A stretch of DNA of 64,000 nucleotides from Porticoccaceae bacterium (GTDB lineage: Bacteria > Pseudomonadota > Gammaproteobacteria > Pseudomonadales > Porticoccaceae): NCBI GenBank assembly GCA_023228865.1, contig JALOAH010000003.1, positions 1 through 64,000 on the forward strand, in the 5' to 3' direction. Within the stretch, counting starts at the first letter, position 1. Each line of letters opens with the position of its first letter. The notes beneath the pieces were generated by a model. The model saw nothing but the letters and a program-made list of their open reading frames with translations. It was not told the DNA's origin and did no database searches. A program made the translations under genes and the position numbers. This document shows, piece by piece, positions 8,257 through 17,614 of the stretch.

Positions 8257-9717
8257 ATGAATACTGAACCTGCAGAAACGGATCTGGTGATTTTTGGCGC
8301 CAATGGTGATCTTGCCGCGCGCAAACTGTTTCCGGCACTCTACCATCTCGAACAGGGGGAACTGCTGCCAAAAAATCTACGCATTCTCACCCTTGCGCGG
8401 GGAGACTTGGCGGTTGAAGCCTTTGTCGACGCACTGAAAATCAAAGTTGAAAAAATGGTGGATACCAGGCACTGGTCGGAAAAAGTCTGGACGAAATTTG
8501 CCCGCCGTTTTGCCTATATTGGCATGACCTTTGACGATGAAAACCACTACAAAACCCTTGCCCACTGGCTGTCCGGCACGGGAACCAGTATTTTTTACCT
8601 GGCGACGCCTCCCAGTCTGTTCGGCGATATCTGCCGCAACCTGGGTGAAAAAAAATGCCTCAATGCCAATTCGCGAATTGTCCTTGAAAAACCAATCGGG
8701 CACGACCTTAAAAGCTGCATTGAGGTGAACGACACCGTTGGCCAGTATTTTTCCGAAGAAAACATCTATCGCATCGACCACTATCTTGGCAAGGAAACCG
8801 TTCAGAATCTTTTGGTGCTGCGCTTTGCCAACCGTTTTATCAACACCCAATGGGATCAGGGCTGTATTGACCATGTTCAGATTACTGTTGCTGAAAGCGT
8901 CGGTATAGAAGGGCGCTGGTCTTACTACGACAGCGTCGGCCAGTTGCGGGACATGGTGCAAAATCACCTGATGCAATTGCTTTGTCTGGTGGCCATGGAG
9001 CCGCCGAACTCCATGACCGCAGAGGGTATTCGCGACGAAAAAGTGAAAATCATTCGCGCCCTGCGCACAATTGACGACAGCAATGTGGCTGACCACGCGG
9101 TGCGCGGCCAGTACGCCGCCGGTTGGTATCGGGGCGAGGCCGTGCCTGGCTATCTTGAAGAACAGGGCTGCGTCAATGGGGCCAGCAATACGGAAACCTT
9201 TGTCGCCATTAAAGCTTTTATCGACAACTGGCGCTGGGCAGGCGTGCCTTTTTACTTGCGCACCGGCAAACGCATGCCGGAAAAATTTACCGAAATTGCC
9301 ATTACCTACAAAAGTCTGCCCCACAATATTTTTTCATTGGGTAGCAATATTCCCAACCGCCTGGTGATTCGTTTGCAGCCCAATGAAGGCATAGAAATGC
9401 AAATGGTTTCCAAGCTTCACAGCCTCAAAGATAAAATGGCGCTGGTGCGCCAAAACCTCAATCTGGATTTTCTCGGTTCCTCAGGGATGGATCGTATTCC
9501 CGACGCCTACGAACGGCTTTTTCTCGATGTTCTCAATGGCGACCAGTCGCTTTTTGTGGGACGAGAAGAAGTCGAAGAATCCTGGCGCTGGTGCGACTCA
9601 CTGATCCAGGCCTGGCAGAAACAACAGGTGGAAGTTAAGGCCTATCATGCCGGTTCCTGGGGACCCGTCAAAGCGGAACTGTTAATCGAGAAAGACGGCA
9701 GAAGCTGGCATGAATAA
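8257..9717 (+). CDS. zwf: Glucose-6-phosphate 1-dehydrogenase
   Basis: Zwf oxidises glucose-6-phosphate to 6-phosphogluconolactone with NAD(P)+. The 486-residue length is standard. The N-terminal dinucleotide motif is GANGDLAARKLFPALYHL, and the active-site signature RIDHYLGKETVQN is complete near residue 172. A 66-base gap separates it from eda; nested ATGs just upstream (8235 and 8246 area) make short frames that stop at once. Its 3' end overlaps pgl by eight bases, so the two are coupled. No gnd is nearby, consistent with flux into the Entner-Doudoroff path. Confidence 0.95.
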   Translation: MNTEPAETDLVIFGANGDLAARKLFPALYHLEQGELLPKNLRILTLARGDLAVEAFVDALKIKVEKMVDTRHWSEKVWTKFARRFAYIGMTFDDENHYKTLAHWLSGTGTSIFYLATPPSLFGDICRNLGEKKCLNANSRIVLEKPIGHDLKSCIEVNDTVGQYFSEENIYRIDHYLGKETVQNLLVLRFANRFINTQWDQGCIDHVQITVAESVGIEGRWSYYDSVGQLRDMVQNHLMQLLCLVAMEPPNSMTAEGIRDEKVKIIRALRTIDDSNVADHAVRGQYAAGWYRGEAVPGYLEEQGCVNGASNTETFVAIKAFIDNWRWAGVPFYLRTGKRMPEKFTEIAITYKSLPHNIFSLGSNIPNRLVIRLQPNEGIEMQMVSKLHSLKDKMALVRQNLNLDFLGSSGMDRIPDAYERLFLDVLNGDQSLFVGREEVEESWRWCDSLIQAWQKQQVEVKAYHAGSWGPVKAELLIEKDGRSWHE

Positions 9718-10408
9718 ATTAAGCGAGCACCTCTTCGCCAGCCGTGGGCAGCTCGACCAACAGCTCGCGAAGGACGTGGCATCCCGCCTTGCTGCCGCCA
9801 TTGCCGCGAGGGATTGCGCCACACTGGTTGTGTCTGGAGGCTCGACGCCGCTGAATTTTTTTAAGGTTCTGTCCCAGCAGCAACTCCCCTGGCATCTAGT
9901 GACCATTACCCTGGCAGATGAACGCTGGGTCGACCCCAGGGATGACGCCAGCAATGAAAAACGGGTTCGCGACAACCTCTTGGTCAATTGCGCCAAGGAC
10001 GCGAATTTTTTGCCCCTTAAAAACCCTGGTGATAATGCCAGGGATGCCGAGGCTGTTCTCAATGACAAACTTCGCGCCCTGGGCGTCTTTGATGTGGTGA
10101 TACTGGGCATGGGCAGTGACGGCCATACCGCCTCCCTGTTTCCCAAGGCTTCAGCCCTCAAGGATGCGCTGGCGATGGCTTCCGGTAAAAATTGCCTGGC
10201 CATTGAACCCCCGTGCGCGCCCTACCAGCGAATGACTTTGACATTGCCGAGATTATTGAACAGTCGCGGGATAATTATTCATATTACCGGCAGTGAAAAA
10301 AAAGCGCTGCTTGGTAAGGCGCAAAAGGTGGTCGATCCAGGGACATTGCCCGTCGCCTTTATTCTCCAACAAAACCTGGTGCCCGTAAGTTTGTACTGGG
10401 CCGAGTAG
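9710..10408 (+). CDS. pgl: 6-phosphogluconolactonase (DevB type)
   Basis: This 232-residue protein of the DevB/SOL family hydrolyses 6-phosphogluconolactone, the product of Zwf. Typical motifs are LVVSGGSTPLNFFKVL near residue 40, ADERWVDP near 75, LGMGSDGHTASLFP near 135 and a late HITGSEKKALL. The ATG at 9710 lies inside the zwf stop region (eight-base overlap), so translation is coupled. It is last of the four-gene block; the next gene is convergent. Confidence 0.95.
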   Translation: MNKLSEHLFASRGQLDQQLAKDVASRLAAAIAARDCATLVVSGGSTPLNFFKVLSQQQLPWHLVTITLADERWVDPRDDASNEKRVRDNLLVNCAKDANFLPLKNPGDNARDAEAVLNDKLRALGVFDVVILGMGSDGHTASLFPKASALKDALAMASGKNCLAIEPPCAPYQRMTLTLPRLLNSRGIIIHITGSEKKALLGKAQKVVDPGTLPVAFILQQNLVPVSLYWAE

Positions 10409-10492
10409 CTGCATAGGAAAAGTTGTATACGAAACGTTGTATGCAAAAATTTGCCTGTATGCCTTTTAAAATAGAACAAGAAAACAGAACAT

Positions 10493-12619
10493 TTAGCCAA
10501 TGCTCTGCCAGCCGTCATCTGCTGAAAAACGTTCACCGTAACGGTTTTCAAGTATTTTCAGTGCCGCGACAATATCGGCAATGCCCCGGGTTTTAGCGTA
10601 ATGAATAGGGCCGCCACGAAAGGGCGCGAAGCCGGTGCCAAAAATTACGGCACCATCGAGGACGTTTTCGTCGCTGACAATATTTTCCCTGAGACAGCTG
10701 ACACAGGCGTTAAGCATGGGCAGGATAAGGCGATCAGTGATGTCTGCAGCTGTGCTGGGCGCATTTTTTTTCTCAGCGCCATCCGCATTCCAGGTATAAA
10801 ACCCTTTACCCGCTTTTCTTCCGGTTTCGCCTTGGGTGACTTTTTCTCTGATCCACAAAGGAACCTCGGCAACGGGGCTGGTGAGTTGCTCTCGCAGGGT
10901 ATCGCCAACGGCGATACAGATATCCAGGCCAACCTGATCCGCCAATTCAATGGGGCCCATCGGCATGCCAAAATTCACGGCGCATTGGTCGATGGTCTCG
11001 GCGTCGATGCCTTCGTCCAGCAGGAGCATGGCTTCGAGTAAATAGGGGGTCAGCACCCGGTTGACGAGAAATCCCGGGGCGCTGGCGACGGGCACGGGAA
11101 GGCGGTCAATCTGCTTGATAAAGGCTGTGGCGCGTCCCCGAGCTTGCTCACTGATTTCATCGTGAGAGACCAGCTCCACCAGTTGCATCTGCGCCACCGG
11201 ATTAAAAAAGTGGAGGCCAACAAAGCGTTTCTTTAATTCAGTGGGGAAAGCGGCGGCATTCATCAGCGTTTCTATGGGAATGCTGGAAGTATTGGTTGCC
11301 AAAATGGCGCCATCTTTCATGGCACCTTGCAGCTGGTTGTAGACAGCCCGCTTGATGTCGATTTTTTCCGGCACCGCTTCAATGACCAGATCTGCCCGCG
11401 CAATTCCCAGGCCTTTGGGGTCGGGGATCAAGCGGTCGAGGGCGTCGCGAATTTGGCCTGGAGTCAGATGTTTGCGCTTATAAAGGCCTGTTGCGCGCTT
11501 GATGGCTTTTGCGATCATTTCCAGCTGCTGGTCGCCAAGGGTGACCCGCAGGCCATTGAGGGCGCACCAAGCGGCTATATCGCCGCCCATGGTGCCGGCG
11601 CCCACCACATGGACATGATGAATATCGCTGTTGATGACAGCTTGCTGTTGTTTTAACTGTTCGCGCAAATAAAATACACGCACCAGGTTTTGCGCAGTGG
11701 GAGTAACAACCAGCTCGGCGAAAGAGGCAATTTCGGCATTTTGCATTGCCACCCGGTCGCCGCCGTGCTGGCGCCACAGATCAATGAGGCGAAAGGGGGC
11801 AGGGTAGTGTTGCCGGGAAACTTTTTTTCCGGTTTCCGCTGCCATACGGTTGGCGATTAACCCCCGCGGCCAGACCATGTCAGCGACAGAAAAATACGCT
11901 GGGCGTCGCTGTTTTTTGAGTTGGCCCGCAGCGGCTGCCGTCACCGCATTGGCGAGATGACGCTCTTCAGTAACGGCGTCCACAAGCCCCAGCGCTTTGG
12001 CTTTGCTGAGTTGCAGGGTTTTACCGCTGAGCATGAGGGTCATGGCTTCCAGGGGATTGATCAGGCGGGTGGTGCGGAATGTGCCCCCCAGTCCCGGATG
12101 CAAGCCAAGAAGAACTTCGGGAAACCCGAGCTTTGCGCCCTTGATGGCAATTCTGAGATCACAGGCCAGCGCCAGCTCCAAACCGCCACCCAGACAAACG
12201 CCGTGAATAAGACAGATTTTCAGGGTTTTTAAGCGCTCAAGACGGTCGACAATATCATGAGCCTGCTGGAGCTTGGCGCGCACCGCCGCGGGGTCAGTCA
12301 TGTCTTTAAACATGGCAATATCGGCACCGGCGCAAAAGCCGTTTTTTTTCGCGGAGCGGATCACCAGCGCCTGTGGCGGGGATTTTTCCAGTTCCGCCAA
12401 AACGACATTGAGCTCATCGAGCACGTCCTGGTCAATAGAGTTTACACGGGTATCTTGGCGGTCAAACAGCAGCCAGCGAATGCCGTCTTCATTTGCAGAG
12501 AGATGCCAGTGCTTAAACACTGAATCTTTTGGTGCTGAATCCGGCTGGGTATTGAGGGTGGTGAAAGAACCCAGTTCGAGGCGGTCACTGCGCAGCGCAG
12601 CCATTACATCAACGGTCAT
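10493..12619 (-). CDS. fadJ: FadJ-type bifunctional enoyl-CoA hydratase / 3-hydroxyacyl-CoA dehydrogenase
   Basis: The 708-residue protein (E. coli FadJ is about 714) carries an N-terminal crotonase domain with FCAGADIAMFKD and GVCLGGGLELALACDLRIA plus the catalytic-Glu segment PEVLLGLHPGLGGT. This is followed by the 3-hydroxyacyl-CoA dehydrogenase with VVGAGTMGGDIAAWCA, NTSSIPIE and GLHFFNPVAQMQLVELV. It hydrates enoyl-CoA and oxidises the 3-hydroxyacyl-CoA in beta-oxidation. The ATG at 12619 follows AAGGAGA at ideal spacing; a longer frame to 12688 overlaps the upstream thiolase and lacks such a site. It lies 10 bases downstream of fadI in the usual fadI-fadJ order. Confidence 0.92.
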   Translation of the reverse strand: MTVDVMAALRSDRLELGSFTTLNTQPDSAPKDSVFKHWHLSANEDGIRWLLFDRQDTRVNSIDQDVLDELNVVLAELEKSPPQALVIRSAKKNGFCAGADIAMFKDMTDPAAVRAKLQQAHDIVDRLERLKTLKICLIHGVCLGGGLELALACDLRIAIKGAKLGFPEVLLGLHPGLGGTFRTTRLINPLEAMTLMLSGKTLQLSKAKALGLVDAVTEERHLANAVTAAAAGQLKKQRRPAYFSVADMVWPRGLIANRMAAETGKKVSRQHYPAPFRLIDLWRQHGGDRVAMQNAEIASFAELVVTPTAQNLVRVFYLREQLKQQQAVINSDIHHVHVVGAGTMGGDIAAWCALNGLRVTLGDQQLEMIAKAIKRATGLYKRKHLTPGQIRDALDRLIPDPKGLGIARADLVIEAVPEKIDIKRAVYNQLQGAMKDGAILATNTSSIPIETLMNAAAFPTELKKRFVGLHFFNPVAQMQLVELVSHDEISEQARGRATAFIKQIDRLPVPVASAPGFLVNRVLTPYLLEAMLLLDEGIDAETIDQCAVNFGMPMGPIELADQVGLDICIAVGDTLREQLTSPVAEVPLWIREKVTQGETGRKAGKGFYTWNADGAEKKNAPSTAADITDRLILPMLNACVSCLRENIVSDENVLDGAVIFGTGFAPFRGGPIHYAKTRGIADIVAALKILENRYGERFSADDGWQSIG

Positions 12620-12629
12620 ATGATTCTCC

Positions 12630-13940
12630 TTAAACCTTTTCCAGCAGCATGGCGCCGCCCTGGCCACCGCCAATGCACTGACTGGCAATGCCGCGCTTCA
12701 AATTCAGCCGTTTCAGATTGTTGGCCAAGTGGAGAACGATGCGGTTGCCGCTGGCGCCCACCGGATGGCCGAGGCTGATGGCGCCGCCGTTGATGTTGAC
12801 ACGATCCAGGGGCAGAGCGCCAAGGGGGTTGTCGAGGCCGAGCATATTTTTACAGAAATCCGGGCTTTGCCAGGCTTTGAGGCAGGCGAGAACCTGGGTG
12901 GCAAAAGCTTCGTTGATTTCCCATAAATCCACAGCGTCGAGATTGTTGTCAAAGTGGCGTTTGAGTAATTCTGCCGAGCACAGGGCAGGGCCGAGACCCA
13001 TTACGGCGGGGTTGAGTGCCGACCAGTGACTGTCGACAATTTTTGCCATTGGCTCCAGGCCGTGTTTTTCCACAGCCTGCTCAGAAGCCAGTACAACCCA
13101 GGAAGCCCCATCGCTGACCTGGGAGCTATTGCCAGCGGTGACCTTGCCCCAGGGACGTTCAAAAACCGGTTTGAGGGTGGCGAGTTTTTCTGTTGTGCTA
13201 TCAGGGCGTACGCCGTTGTCTTCACTGAAAACGCTGCCATCCCTGGAAAATGCCGGGGCGATTTCGTCAGCCAAAATACCGCTTTGGTGGGCGGCGGCGA
13301 GGCGAAGGTGGCTCTGAACAGCATAGTGGTCAGCTTCTCCTCGGCTGATGGCAAACAAATAGGCGAGCAATTCCGCCGTCTGCCCCATATTCATGGCGAC
13401 CATGGGGTCGGTCAAACCCCGCAGCAGGCCAATCACGGGCTTGAAATCCCTGGGTCGAAAACGGGCTAATGCGCTGAGACGTTGCGACAGGGCGCGGGCG
13501 CTGTTGAGGGCGCTGAAAATATCCACAGCAGAATTGCTGAAATACAGGGGCGCATGGCTCAGGGATTCGCTGCCACCGGCGAGAACCAAATTGGCCGTCC
13601 CGTTGCGGATAGCCTGAAAACCACAGTCGATGGCCTGCATGCCCGAACCGCAGTTTATCTGCACCGTATAGGCGCTGATCTGGTCACCCATGCCCAGTCG
13701 TAACGCCGCGATTCTGGCGGGGTTCATTTCGTCGGCAATGACATTGACGCAACCGAGGATCACCTGATCGAATTGATCCGGGGAAAATGGCTGGCGCAGC
13801 AACAGGGGTCTGCCGCACTGAACTGCCAGATCCACAGGGGTGAACGGGCCGGGCTTGCCCGTGGCCTTGAGAAAGGGGGTGCGGGCGCCGTCAACAATGT
13901 AAACCGGGCGATTGAAAGAGTTGTTTGCTGAGCTGTTAAT
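12630..13940 (-). CDS. fadI: FadI-type 3-ketoacyl-CoA thiolase, probable ATT start
   Basis: This thiolase cleaves 3-ketoacyl-CoA to acetyl-CoA and a shortened acyl-CoA. Conserved features are the nucleophile Cys in INCGSGMQAI, LWEINEAFA, GGAISLGHPVGASG with the catalytic His, and the final CIGGGQGGAM Cys. The region SARALSQRLSALARFRPRD resembles FadI. The N-terminal strand VYIVDGARTPFLKA lies upstream of the first GTG at 13835. The same frame continues back to a TGA just before AAG-ATC-ATT, with no ATG, GTG or TTG in between. An AAGGA lies nine bases before ATT at 13938-13940, giving 436 residues, the usual FadI length. ATC at 13941-13943 is an alternative. A start at 13835 would delete the first strand. 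Confidence 0.85.
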   Translation of the reverse strand: MNSSANNSFNRPVYIVDGARTPFLKATGKPGPFTPVDLAVQCGRPLLLRQPFSPDQFDQVILGCVNVIADEMNPARIAALRLGMGDQISAYTVQINCGSGMQAIDCGFQAIRNGTANLVLAGGSESLSHAPLYFSNSAVDIFSALNSARALSQRLSALARFRPRDFKPVIGLLRGLTDPMVAMNMGQTAELLAYLFAISRGEADHYAVQSHLRLAAAHQSGILADEIAPAFSRDGSVFSEDNGVRPDSTTEKLATLKPVFERPWGKVTAGNSSQVSDGASWVVLASEQAVEKHGLEPMAKIVDSHWSALNPAVMGLGPALCSAELLKRHFDNNLDAVDLWEINEAFATQVLACLKAWQSPDFCKNMLGLDNPLGALPLDRVNINGGAISLGHPVGASGNRIVLHLANNLKRLNLKRGIASQCIGGGQGGAMLLEKV

Positions 13941-14065
13941 GATCTTTCATCCTTTTTATGCAGAAATGCTTTGCTGGAAGTGGCGAATCCTGTTTCCCTC
14001 AAACTAGCCGTAATCTCCGTGGCTTGCAACCGTTAATAGCGGGTAAAAGACTTTAAAAACGCCAA

Positions 14066-14121
14066 AACCCGGCATTTCCGCCTGCCCATTTAGCTACGAA
14101 ACAATTGTTTGTTGCCGGGTT
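14066..14121. promoter_or_regulatory. Nested inverted repeats between fadI and modA
   Basis: AACCCGGCA at 14066-14074 is matched by TGCCGGGTT at 14113-14121, and a perfect 12-base palindrome AAACAATTGTTT sits inside at 14099-14110. The region lies between the divergent fadI and modA genes. It could be an operator for a dimeric regulator or the stem of a transcribed structure. It does not match the fatty-acid or molybdate regulator sites I know. Confidence 0.4.
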
Positions 14122-14237
14122 CCCCTGTTAAAAACGGGTATAGATGGCATTATTTGAAGATAAAAGTAAAATCACGGGGATTTGACCCGGTACTGGCGTC
14201 AAGGGACACGGAAAAACACCTTCTTACCCTGTTCGCA

Positions 14238-15071
14238 ATGCTCAACATGAGACTAACCAAGATGATTCCGATTCGATTCCTGGTTCTGCTTGCCGCGATT
14301 ACATTTTCGTTGGTGGCTGAGGCTGGGAAAATCACTATCGCAGCGGCCTCTGATCTTAAATTTGCCATGGATGAGGTCGTGGCTGCATTTAATCAGGCGT
14401 ATCCAGCTGAACAGGTCGACGTTATTTACGGTTCGTCCGGCAAGTTCTACGCTCAGATTCAAAATGGCGCGCCCTACGATCTGTACTTTTCTGCTGATAT
14501 TAACTATGCGAAGTCGCTGGTCGACGCCGGGTTCGCGACGGGTGAAGTCAAACCTTATGCTTTTGGCCGCATCGTGCTGTGGAGCGCAACCCTGGACGCC
14601 TCCAGGATGACGCTGGCCGACCTCAGCGCTGACAACATCACCCGTATCGCCATTGCCAACCCCAGGCACGCCCCCTATGGCAAACGCACCGAGGAGGCGT
14701 TGCGCTCTTCTGGTCTGTGGAACAAGGTCGAAGCCAAACTGGTGTTTGGTGAGAATATCGCCCACACCGCGCAATTTGTCGAAACCGGCAATGCCCAGGT
14801 TGGTGTGATCGCCCTGGCGCTTGCTCTCAGTCCTCAGCTGGCGAACCAGGGGGGTTATTGGTTGATCCCAGCTGATCTCCATCAGCCGTTGGAGCAGGGG
14901 TTTATTATCACCAGGCGCGCCGCCGACAATGCCCTGGCACAAGAGTTTGCCGATTACATGTCTGGCACAGCGGCGCGCGCAATTATGACCAATTACGGTT
15001 TTATTCTCCCCGGCGAAGGCGACAGTCGCGGGGAAAACCAGAGTCCAGGCGTTGGCCTGCCCCCACAATGA
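14238..15071 (+). CDS. modA: Molybdate ABC transporter, periplasmic binding protein
   Basis: ModA captures molybdate (or tungstate) in the periplasm. The chosen start gives 277 residues with a hydrophobic signal peptide (IPIRFLVLLAAITFSLVAEA). The mature protein begins ITIAAASDLKFAMDEV and continues with YGSSGKFYAQIQNGAPYDLYFSAD, the oxyanion-binding Ser-rich motifs of the family. The C-terminus has the usual YMSGTAARAIMTNYGF. Starts at 14247 and 14262 are also possible, since no strong ribosome binding site decides between them. The frame opens further upstream at 14109 without signal-peptide features. It leads modABC. Confidence 0.9.
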   Translation: MLNMRLTKMIPIRFLVLLAAITFSLVAEAGKITIAAASDLKFAMDEVVAAFNQAYPAEQVDVIYGSSGKFYAQIQNGAPYDLYFSADINYAKSLVDAGFATGEVKPYAFGRIVLWSATLDASRMTLADLSADNITRIAIANPRHAPYGKRTEEALRSSGLWNKVEAKLVFGENIAHTAQFVETGNAQVGVIALALALSPQLANQGGYWLIPADLHQPLEQGFIITRRAADNALAQEFADYMSGTAARAIMTNYGFILPGEGDSRGENQSPGVGLPPQ

Positions 15072-15210
15072 AGGAAACTGCGCAGCCCGCCAACTGGTGT
15101 AACTGCCAGGCTAAAACAAAAACACGGAGACAAGCGCAATATGACCATGGTCGACAACAAGATGCTGCACCCTGTATCCCTGCTGGCACCTGTGGCGAGG
15201 AAAAACAAAA

Positions 15211-15888
15211 ATGCTGACTGAGAGTGACCTTGAAGCCCTCTGGCTCACCGTGCGTCTCGCGGGCATAGTCACGTTGATTTTACTGGTTGTGGGCACGCCC
15301 ATCGCCTGGTGGCTGGCGCGCACCCAAACCTGGTGGAAAGGGCCGATCAGCGCCGTGGTGGCCTTGCCATTGGTGTTGCCGCCCTCGGTGCTGGGCTTTT
15401 ATCTGCTGGTGGCAATGGGTCCTGAGGGGGCTGTGGGTCAGGTCACCGAAATGCTGGGTATAGGATTGCTGCCCTTTACCTTTTGGGGGTTGGTGGTGGC
15501 CTCAGTGTTCTATTCATTGCCCTTTATGGTGCAGCCACTGCAAACCGCCTTTGAGGCGGTGGGCGAGCGCCCCCTTGAAGTTGCAGCCACACTGAGGGCC
15601 TCGCCGCTGGACGCCTTTTTCACCGTTGCCGTGCCCCTGGCGGCGCCGGGTTTTGTCACCGCATCGATCCTCACCTTTGCTCACACTGTCGGTGAGTTTG
15701 GCGTGGTGCTGATGATCGGCGGCAATATACCTGGTGTCACCCGTGTCGCCTCGGTGCAAATTTATGACCATGTGGAGGCACTGGAATACCTGGATGCTCA
15801 TCGCCTGGCGGCGGTAATGTTGATCTTCTCTTTTGTGGTACTGCTAGCTGTGTACGCCTGGCGACCCAATTCGAAGAAGGGAGGCTGA
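15211..15888 (+). CDS. modB: Molybdate ABC transporter, permease
   Basis: This 225-residue membrane protein has five or so transmembrane segments, beginning [27 protein letters not shown]. The EAA-type cytoplasmic loop is [29 protein letters not shown], which contacts the ModC ATPase. It forms the membrane channel for molybdate. A GAGGAAA ribosome binding site precedes the ATG. A 139-base spacer separates it from modA, and modC follows after one base. Confidence 0.92.
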   Translation: MLTESDLEALWLTVRLAGIVTLILLVVGTPIAWWLARTQTWWKGPISAVVALPLVLPPSVLGFYLLVAMGPEGAVGQVTEMLGIGLLPFTFWGLVVASVFYSLPFMVQPLQTAFEAVGERPLEVAATLRASPLDAFFTVAVPLAAPGFVTASILTFAHTVGEFGVVLMIGGNIPGVTRVASVQIYDHVEALEYLDAHRLAAVMLIFSFVVLLAVYAWRPNSKKGG

Positions 15889-15889
15889 C

Positions 15890-16957
15890 ATGAGTGGTAT
15901 CGAAGCGTATTTCACTATCGACTGGCCCGGCTTTTCCCTTGACGTCAATCTCAGTTTGCCAGGCAGGGGCGTCACTGCCCTGTTTGGTCATTCAGGTTCG
16001 GGCAAAACCACATTGCTGCGCTGTATTGCCGGACTGGAGCGCGCCCCCCGCGGGCGGCTCGCCGTCGCTGGCGATATCTGGCAAGACAGCCACTGCTGGC
16101 TGCCCAGCCATCGCAGACCCATAGGCTATGTGTTTCAGGAAGCCAGTCTGTTCGCACATCTCTCGGTGATGGCCAATCTCGCGTACGGCGTAAAAAGGGT
16201 GACCGGTGCTCCCCGCGTCAGCCTGGATCAGGCGATTGAGCTGCTAGGTATAGATCATTTGCTCGATCGCAAACCGGAGCGGCTCTCCGGCGGTGAACGC
16301 CAGCGGGTGAGCATCGCCCGAGCCCTTGCCGTCAGCCCCCGGTTACTGTTGATGGATGAACCCCTGGCGGCACTTGATATGAAACGCAAACAGGAAATCC
16401 TTCCCTATCTGGAACGCCTCCATGATGAACTGGAAATTCCCGTTCTCTATGTCAGTCACTCCCCCGACGAAGTGGCGCGCCTGGCGGATCATCTGGTGGT
16501 GATGGCCAATGGCAAAATTGTCGCCGCCGGTGCTCTCGCCGAAACCCTGGCTCGGCTCGACCTGCCAATTCGACTGGGAGAGGATGCCGGTGCGGTGATT
16601 GATGCCACAGTCGCCGCCATCGACAGGGAGTGGCACCTGGCGCGGGTGGATTTTTCCGGTGGTGCCCTGTGGATACGGGATCAGGGGCTGGCTTTAGGTA
16701 GTCGCGCTCGCGTTCGCATTCTCGCCCGCGACGTCAGTCTCGCCGAAGAACCGGGTATCAGCAGTATCCAGAACGTACTGCGTGGCCGGGTCGATGCCCT
16801 CGGCGACGACGGACATCCCGGCCTTGTGCTGGTGAGGGTAAAGGTGGGCGCGGAGATATTGCTGGCGCGCTTGACGAAACGGGCGGTAGCTGCGCTGGAT
16901 ATCGCGCCGGGGCGGGAGCTGTGGGTGCAGGTGAAATCCGTGGCCTTATTGGAGTAG
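15890..16957 (+). CDS. modC: Molybdate ABC transporter, ATP-binding protein
   Basis: ModC powers molybdate import. The 355-residue protein has Walker A GHSGSGKTTLLR near residue 37, the signature LSGGERQRVSIARAL, Walker B LLLMDEPLAALD and the switch His in VSHSPDEV. The C-terminal 125 residues form the MOP/TOBE molybdate-binding regulatory domain (RVRILARDVSLAEEPGISS, then QVKSVALLE at the end). GGGAGG precedes the ATG two bases after the modB stop. No ModE-type operator or regulator gene is seen. Confidence 0.95.
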   Translation: MSGIEAYFTIDWPGFSLDVNLSLPGRGVTALFGHSGSGKTTLLRCIAGLERAPRGRLAVAGDIWQDSHCWLPSHRRPIGYVFQEASLFAHLSVMANLAYGVKRVTGAPRVSLDQAIELLGIDHLLDRKPERLSGGERQRVSIARALAVSPRLLLMDEPLAALDMKRKQEILPYLERLHDELEIPVLYVSHSPDEVARLADHLVVMANGKIVAAGALAETLARLDLPIRLGEDAGAVIDATVAAIDREWHLARVDFSGGALWIRDQGLALGSRARVRILARDVSLAEEPGISSIQNVLRGRVDALGDDGHPGLVLVRVKVGAEILLARLTKRAVAALDIAPGRELWVQVKSVALLE

Positions 16958-17066
16958 GACTTATCTGCTATCGATTCTTTGAGCCTGTTGATAGTCTCTG
17001 AACAAGCCAAAGCCTGTTCTGTGGAAGCCGGGCGCACTGGCGTTAGGTTCTGGCTTGGTAAACCTC

Positions 17067-17093
17067 GCCTGCAGGGCAAGGCTCCCACGGGAG
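17067..17093. repeat. REP-like palindromic element, possible
   Basis: The stretch containing GGGCAAGGCTCCCACGGGAG, preceded by GCCTGCA, resembles the half of Pseudomonas-type REP elements that reads GGGCAAGcccgCTCCCACAGG. It lies in the 252-base gap between convergent modC and mce, where such elements usually sit. Only one degenerate copy is visible in this window. Confidence 0.35.
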
Positions 17094-17209
17094 AGCAGGG
17101 TTTGGGTGAATATTCTTTGTTGTCGAAGTTCGTCCCGCAAGGGATTGCAACCTGAGGCTGCTGCGATTTTGTTCCAAAAAAGCAAAATGCCGTGTCAATC
17201 TGCAGCTAT

Positions 17210-17614
17210 TTATATTTCCTCAATTTCCACCAGGGTGCCAAAAAAGTCTTTGGGGTGAAGAAAAAGTACGGGCTTGCCGTGGGCGCCAATTTTGGGTTCG
17301 CCGTCGCCGAGAATGCGCACGCCGTCTGCTTTGAGTTTATCCCTGGCGGCGAGAATATTTTCCACTTCATAGCAAAGGTGGTGCATGCCGCCATCGGGAT
17401 TTTTGTCGAGAAATTTGCCGATGGTGGAATTTTTCCCCAAAGGGTGAAGCAATTCGATTTTGGTATTGGGCAGCTCGACAAAGACCGTGGTAACGCCGTG
17501 CTCTGGCAGGTCGTGGGCTTCCGAGACTTTTGCTCCCAAGGTGTCTTTGTATTTTTGCGCCGCGGCCTGCAGGTCGGGCACCACAATAGCGACGTGATTA
17601 AGTTTACCAATCAT
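17210..17614 (-). CDS. mce: Methylmalonyl-CoA epimerase
   Basis: The enzyme converts (S)- to (R)-methylmalonyl-CoA, the form used by the mutase. The 134-residue vicinal-oxygen-chelate protein shows the metal ligands and fold motifs LNHVAIVVPD, VFVELPNTKIELLHPLG, GGMHHLCYEV and GTLVEIEE. Its ATG overlaps the meaB stop by four bases (ATGA at 17611-17614), so it is translationally coupled as the last gene of pccB-pccA-meaB-mce. Confidence 0.93.
   Translation of the reverse strand: MIGKLNHVAIVVPDLQAAAQKYKDTLGAKVSEAHDLPEHGVTTVFVELPNTKIELLHPLGKNSTIGKFLDKNPDGGMHHLCYEVENILAARDKLKADGVRILGDGEPKIGAHGKPVLFLHPKDFFGTLVEIEEI

Noticed and set aside
8377..9324. 315-codon frame antisense to zwf
   Set aside because: Mirror image of a conserved gene with skewed codon positions; no domain pattern.
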